This document shows positions 7,069 through 8,805 of a stretch of 8,805 nt of DNA, one piece after another. This stretch comes from Pseudomonadota bacterium. GTDB taxonomy: Bacteria; Pseudomonadota; Gammaproteobacteria; UBA5335. The number at the start of each line of letters is the position of its first letter. The stretch's first letter is position 1. Both the position numbers and the translations under genes were made by a program. The notes beneath the pieces were generated by a model. The model made no database searches, was not told the DNA's origin, and worked only from the letters and a program-made list of their open reading frames with translations. The stretch is taken from assembly GCA_002862965.1 (NCBI GenBank), contig PKCW01000313.1, forward strand, positions 1-8,805, given 5' to 3'.

Positions 7069-7644
7069 TCAATCGCAGCCGGCCAGACTGTGCGCCCGAT
7101 CGCATCGATCCGGGCTCGCTGCCGATGGCGGCGGCAGCCCCGCACGCGCCAGCAGACCGCCGAGCAGTCGCCAGCCCTCGGGCCAGCAGCCGTGGCCGCT
7201 GTCGACGTTGATGTGGCCGACCGGGCCCAAATCGACGAGGTCGCTGCCCCAGAGCGCTGCCAACTGCTGCGCGTCCTCGAAGGCGAGCCAGCGATCATTG
7301 CGGCTGGCGAGCAGCAGTGAGGGCACCTCCAGGTGATGCGCGACCGGCAGGAAGCCGAAATGGCTGGGATCGGCCGGCGCCGCGAACAACGCCGCCCGCA
7401 CCCGACGGCGGATCCGCGGCCAGGCGCTGGCGACGGCCAGGCACCCCAGGCTGTGGGCGATCAGCACCGCCGGCCGGTGACGGGATTCGAGGTGCTGCGT
7501 CACCGCATCGGCCCAGCGATCGAGGGCCGGCGTCGACCAGTCGTGCTGCATGACCCGACTGGCGCCGAGTGCCGGCTCCCACAGTGTCTGCCAGTGTTCC
7601 GGGCCACTGCCATGGAGTCCCGGAACCATCACGAAATCGACCAT
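7069..7644 (-). CDS. Alpha/beta hydrolase of the RBBP9/YdeN family
   Basis: The 191-aa product is a small cytoplasmic serine hydrolase. It opens with [19 protein letters not shown], the RBBP9/YdeN signature. The nucleophile elbow is AHSLG with Ser65, the acid is Asp117 (ASRNDRWL) and the base is His144 ([11 protein letters not shown]), so the catalytic triad is complete. The family acts as esterases or serine hydrolases with poorly known natural substrates. The ATG at 7644 is supported by a strong GGAGGA site (7651-7656) and by starting directly at the family N-terminus; longer upstream readings in this frame lack homology. It is on the same strand as the SfnR-like gene, which starts 124 bp after its stop, so the two may share a transcript. 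No clear terminator was found between them. Confidence 0.88.
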   Translation of the reverse strand: MVDFVMVPGLHGSGPEHWQTLWEPALGASRVMQHDWSTPALDRWADAVTQHLESRHRPAVLIAHSLGCLAVASAWPRIRRRVRAALFAAPADPSHFGFLPVAHHLEVPSLLLASRNDRWLAFEDAQQLAALWGSDLVDLGPVGHINVDSGHGCWPEGWRLLGGLLARAGLPPPSAASPDRCDRAHSLAGCD

Positions 7645-7650
7645 GCCGGA

Positions 7651-7656
7651 TCCTCC
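7651..7656 (-). promoter_or_regulatory. Strong ribosome binding site of the hydrolase gene
   Basis: On the minus strand this reads GGAGGA, 6 nt before the ATG at 7644. It decides the start of the hydrolase among several in-frame candidates further upstream. Confidence 0.7.
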
Positions 7657-7667
7657 ACGATTGCCGC

Positions 7668-7683
7668 AGCGCTGCGCGTGCCA
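7668..7683 (-). promoter_or_regulatory. Putative sigma-54 (-24/-12) promoter of the hydrolase-sfnR pair
   Basis: The minus strand reads TGGCACG-CGCA-GCGCT, preceded by C. The -24 element is a perfect match to the consensus YTGGCACG, and the essential GG and GC dinucleotides have the correct spacing. The -12 box (GCGCT against TTGCW) lacks the two T residues. Initiation would fall near 7658, giving a leader of about 14 nt before the ATG at 7644 with the ribosome site in between. A 12-bp perfect palindrome (CGCAGCGCTGCG, 7665-7676) overlaps the -12 box. The downstream gene for a sigma-54 activator makes autoregulation plausible. It could still be chance in GC-rich DNA. Confidence 0.45.
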
Positions 7684-7813
7684 GCCGATGCGCCATGCCG
7701 GAGCCGAGGGGATGCGGCGACCGGGTTTGCTTTCATCCGCATCGGCGGGTGTCCTCCTGGCGTATCGAAAACAGGCCGTGCTGCAAGGCGGGTTTGCAAG
7801 CGATGCGTGCATC
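7684..7813. promoter_or_regulatory. Cluster of GATGCG boxes and inverted repeats in the divergent intergenic region
   Basis: GATGCG occurs at 7687-7692, 7711-7716 and 7802-7807 and, inverted, at 7738-7743. GCCGATGCG (7684-7692) and CGCATCGGC (7738-7746) form a perfect 9-bp inverted repeat 45 bp apart. GATGCGG (7711-7717) and CCGCATC (7737-7743) form a 7-bp one, and GATGC-GT-GCATC (7802-7813) a near-palindrome. They sit upstream of the putative sigma-54 promoter, where an enhancer-binding protein would bind. The same hexamer is also found in nearby coding sequence, so the assignment is tentative. The region (7645-7897) holds no convincing gene. Confidence 0.3.
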
Positions 7814-7897
7814 CGGCCGCCGGCTGCCCGCGGCCACGGGGCGGGATTAAACTGATCGTTCCGCCCTCGCAGGACGGCCACTGCCGACGGTAGCCCA

Positions 7898-8805
7898 ATG
7901 ATTGACGACGACCCGAACGAGGATCCGACCACGATTCCCCGCCCGCTCTCGGCGTTCAAGGGCCGCGGCGCCGTGCACAATCCCCAAGGCCGCTTCGAGG
8001 TCCAGCGCAGCGCGCGCGAGCCCGAGTTTGCCGAATCCGCGGCGCCCGAAACCGTGCTCGCCGTCGATCACAGCCGCACGGTCCTGACCTTCAACCGCTC
8101 GCCCGATCTGCCTTTCGATCGGTCGGTCAACCCCTACCGGGGCTGCGAGCACGGCTGCGTCTATTGCTATGCCCGGCCGAGCCACGCCTTTCTGGGCCTA
8201 TCGGCCGGGCTCGATTTCGAAACCCGGCTGTTTCACAAACCCGATGCACCCGAGCAACTGCGCCGCGAACTGGCCCGGCCGGGCTATCGGGTAGCGCCCA
8301 TCGCCTTCGGCGTCAACACCGATGCCTACCAGCCGGTCGAGCGGCGCCTGCAACTCACGCGGCGGCTGCTCGAAGTGCTGGCCGAGACGCGCCATCCGTT
8401 CATGCTCATCACCAAGGCGACGCTCATCGAGCGCGATCTGGATCTCTTGGCGCCGCTCGCCGCCGAGGGGCTGGTCCAGGTCGGCATCACGCTCACCACG
8501 CTCGATGAGAACCTCTCGCGGCGGCTGGAACCGCGCGCCGCGGGGCCGAAGCGGCGCCTGCGCACGATCCGCAGCCTGCACGAGGCCGGCATTCCGGTCG
8601 CAGTGTCCCTCTCGCCGGTCATCCCGGCGCTCACCGACCACGAACTGGAGCGCATCCTCGCCGCGGCGCAGGCGGCCGGGGCCATCGGCGCCCACTACGG
8701 ACTGCTGCGCCTGCCGCACGAACTGACGGAAGTCTTCACGGCCTGGCTTGAAACCCATGTGCCGGACCGCGCCGGGCACGTCCTCAGCCTGCTGCGACAG
8801 ATGCA
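7898..8805 (+). CDS. PA0069-family radical SAM protein (N-terminal 302 residues, runs off the end)
   Basis: The frame is open from the ATG at 7898 to the window edge, giving 302 codons of a protein usually about 350 long. The start MIDDDPNEDPTTIPRPLSAFKGRGAV fits this family's short acidic leader followed by KGRGA and NPQGRFE. The radical SAM cluster motif CxxxCxxC is present as Cys83, Cys87 and Cys90 (RGCEHGCVYCYARPSH). It is followed by family blocks GLDFETRLFHKPDAP, NTDAYQPVERR, ITKATLIERDLDLL and LRLPHEL. The family resembles spore photoproduct lyase (SplB) in its core, but its reaction is unknown. The Shine-Dalgarno sequence is weak. The gene is divergent from the hydrolase and probably unrelated to the dsz pathway. 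Confidence 0.9.
   Translation, partial: MIDDDPNEDPTTIPRPLSAFKGRGAVHNPQGRFEVQRSAREPEFAESAAPETVLAVDHSRTVLTFNRSPDLPFDRSVNPYRGCEHGCVYCYARPSHAFLGLSAGLDFETRLFHKPDAPEQLRRELARPGYRVAPIAFGVNTDAYQPVERRLQLTRRLLEVLAETRHPFMLITKATLIERDLDLLAPLAAEGLVQVGITLTTLDENLSRRLEPRAAGPKRRLRTIRSLHEAGIPVAVSLSPVIPALTDHELERILAAAQAAGAIGAHYGLLRLPHELTEVFTAWLETHVPDRAGHVLSLLRQM

Noticed and set aside
6945..7298. N-terminal extension of the SfnR-like protein upstream of residue MKSKID
   Set aside because: The in-frame upstream sequence is Arg/Ser/Ala-rich, shows no homology and would overlap the hydrolase gene, whose catalytic motifs are clear in another frame.
7645..7980. N-terminal extension of the hydrolase
   Set aside because: The family signature begins right after the ATG at 7644, which has a GGAGGA site. 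Upstream codons look non-coding and run into the divergent radical SAM gene.
1..8805. Search by eye for tRNA or rRNA genes, CRISPR arrays, insertion sequence ends, transposases and toxin-antitoxin pairs
   Set aside because: None was found. Coding density is high, and the remaining gaps are short and hold only the hairpins and candidate regulatory sites listed.

Overview
The window carries the 3' part of a dibenzothiophene desulfurization (4S pathway) operon: the last 40 codons of dszA, then complete dszB and dszC, all on the + strand. These proteins closely resemble, from memory, the Rhodococcus erythropolis IGTS8 Dsz enzymes, including the catalytic residues of DszB (Cys27, His60, Arg70) and the flavin-pocket and catalytic residues of DszC. 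The surroundings are Gram-negative: an OmpW/AlkL-type outer-membrane protein, a sigma-54 enhancer-binding regulator of the SfnR type and a PA0069-type radical SAM protein. The DNA is GC-rich. The simplest reading is a high-GC proteobacterium (beta or gamma) carrying a desulfurization operon best known from actinobacteria. The genus cannot be set from this window.

Layout: dszA (partial, 1-123), dszB (87-1202) and dszC (1199-2440) are translationally coupled by overlaps of 37 and 4 nt. A GC-rich stem-loop followed by a T run (2469-2501) is the likely end of the dsz transcript. A second + strand cluster follows: an unrecognised 158-aa protein (2560-3036), a secreted DUF2141-type protein (3076-3510), an OmpW/AlkL-like porin (3670-4413) and a YdhS-like FAD/NAD(P)-binding protein (4445-5848). 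This cluster meets a minus-strand pair tail to tail, overlapping by 32 bp. The pair is an SfnR-like sigma-54 activator (6944 to 5817) preceded by an RBBP9/YdeN-type serine hydrolase (7644 to 7069). A divergent intergenic region of about 250 bp separates the hydrolase from a + strand PA0069-family radical SAM gene that runs off the end of the window.

How the genes may work together (inference): DszC oxidises dibenzothiophene to the sulfone, DszA opens it to hydroxyphenyl benzene sulfinate, and DszB releases sulfite and 2-hydroxybiphenyl. The OmpW/AlkL-like protein could admit the hydrophobic substrate through the outer membrane. The SfnR-like activator could link expression to sulfur limitation, as SfnR does for sulfone use in Pseudomonas. 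A -24/-12-like element with a perfect -24 box lies just upstream of the hydrolase start, so the hydrolase-sfnR pair may itself depend on sigma-54. No DszD-type flavin reductase and no transposase or integrase is visible. The promoter region of dszA is outside the window.
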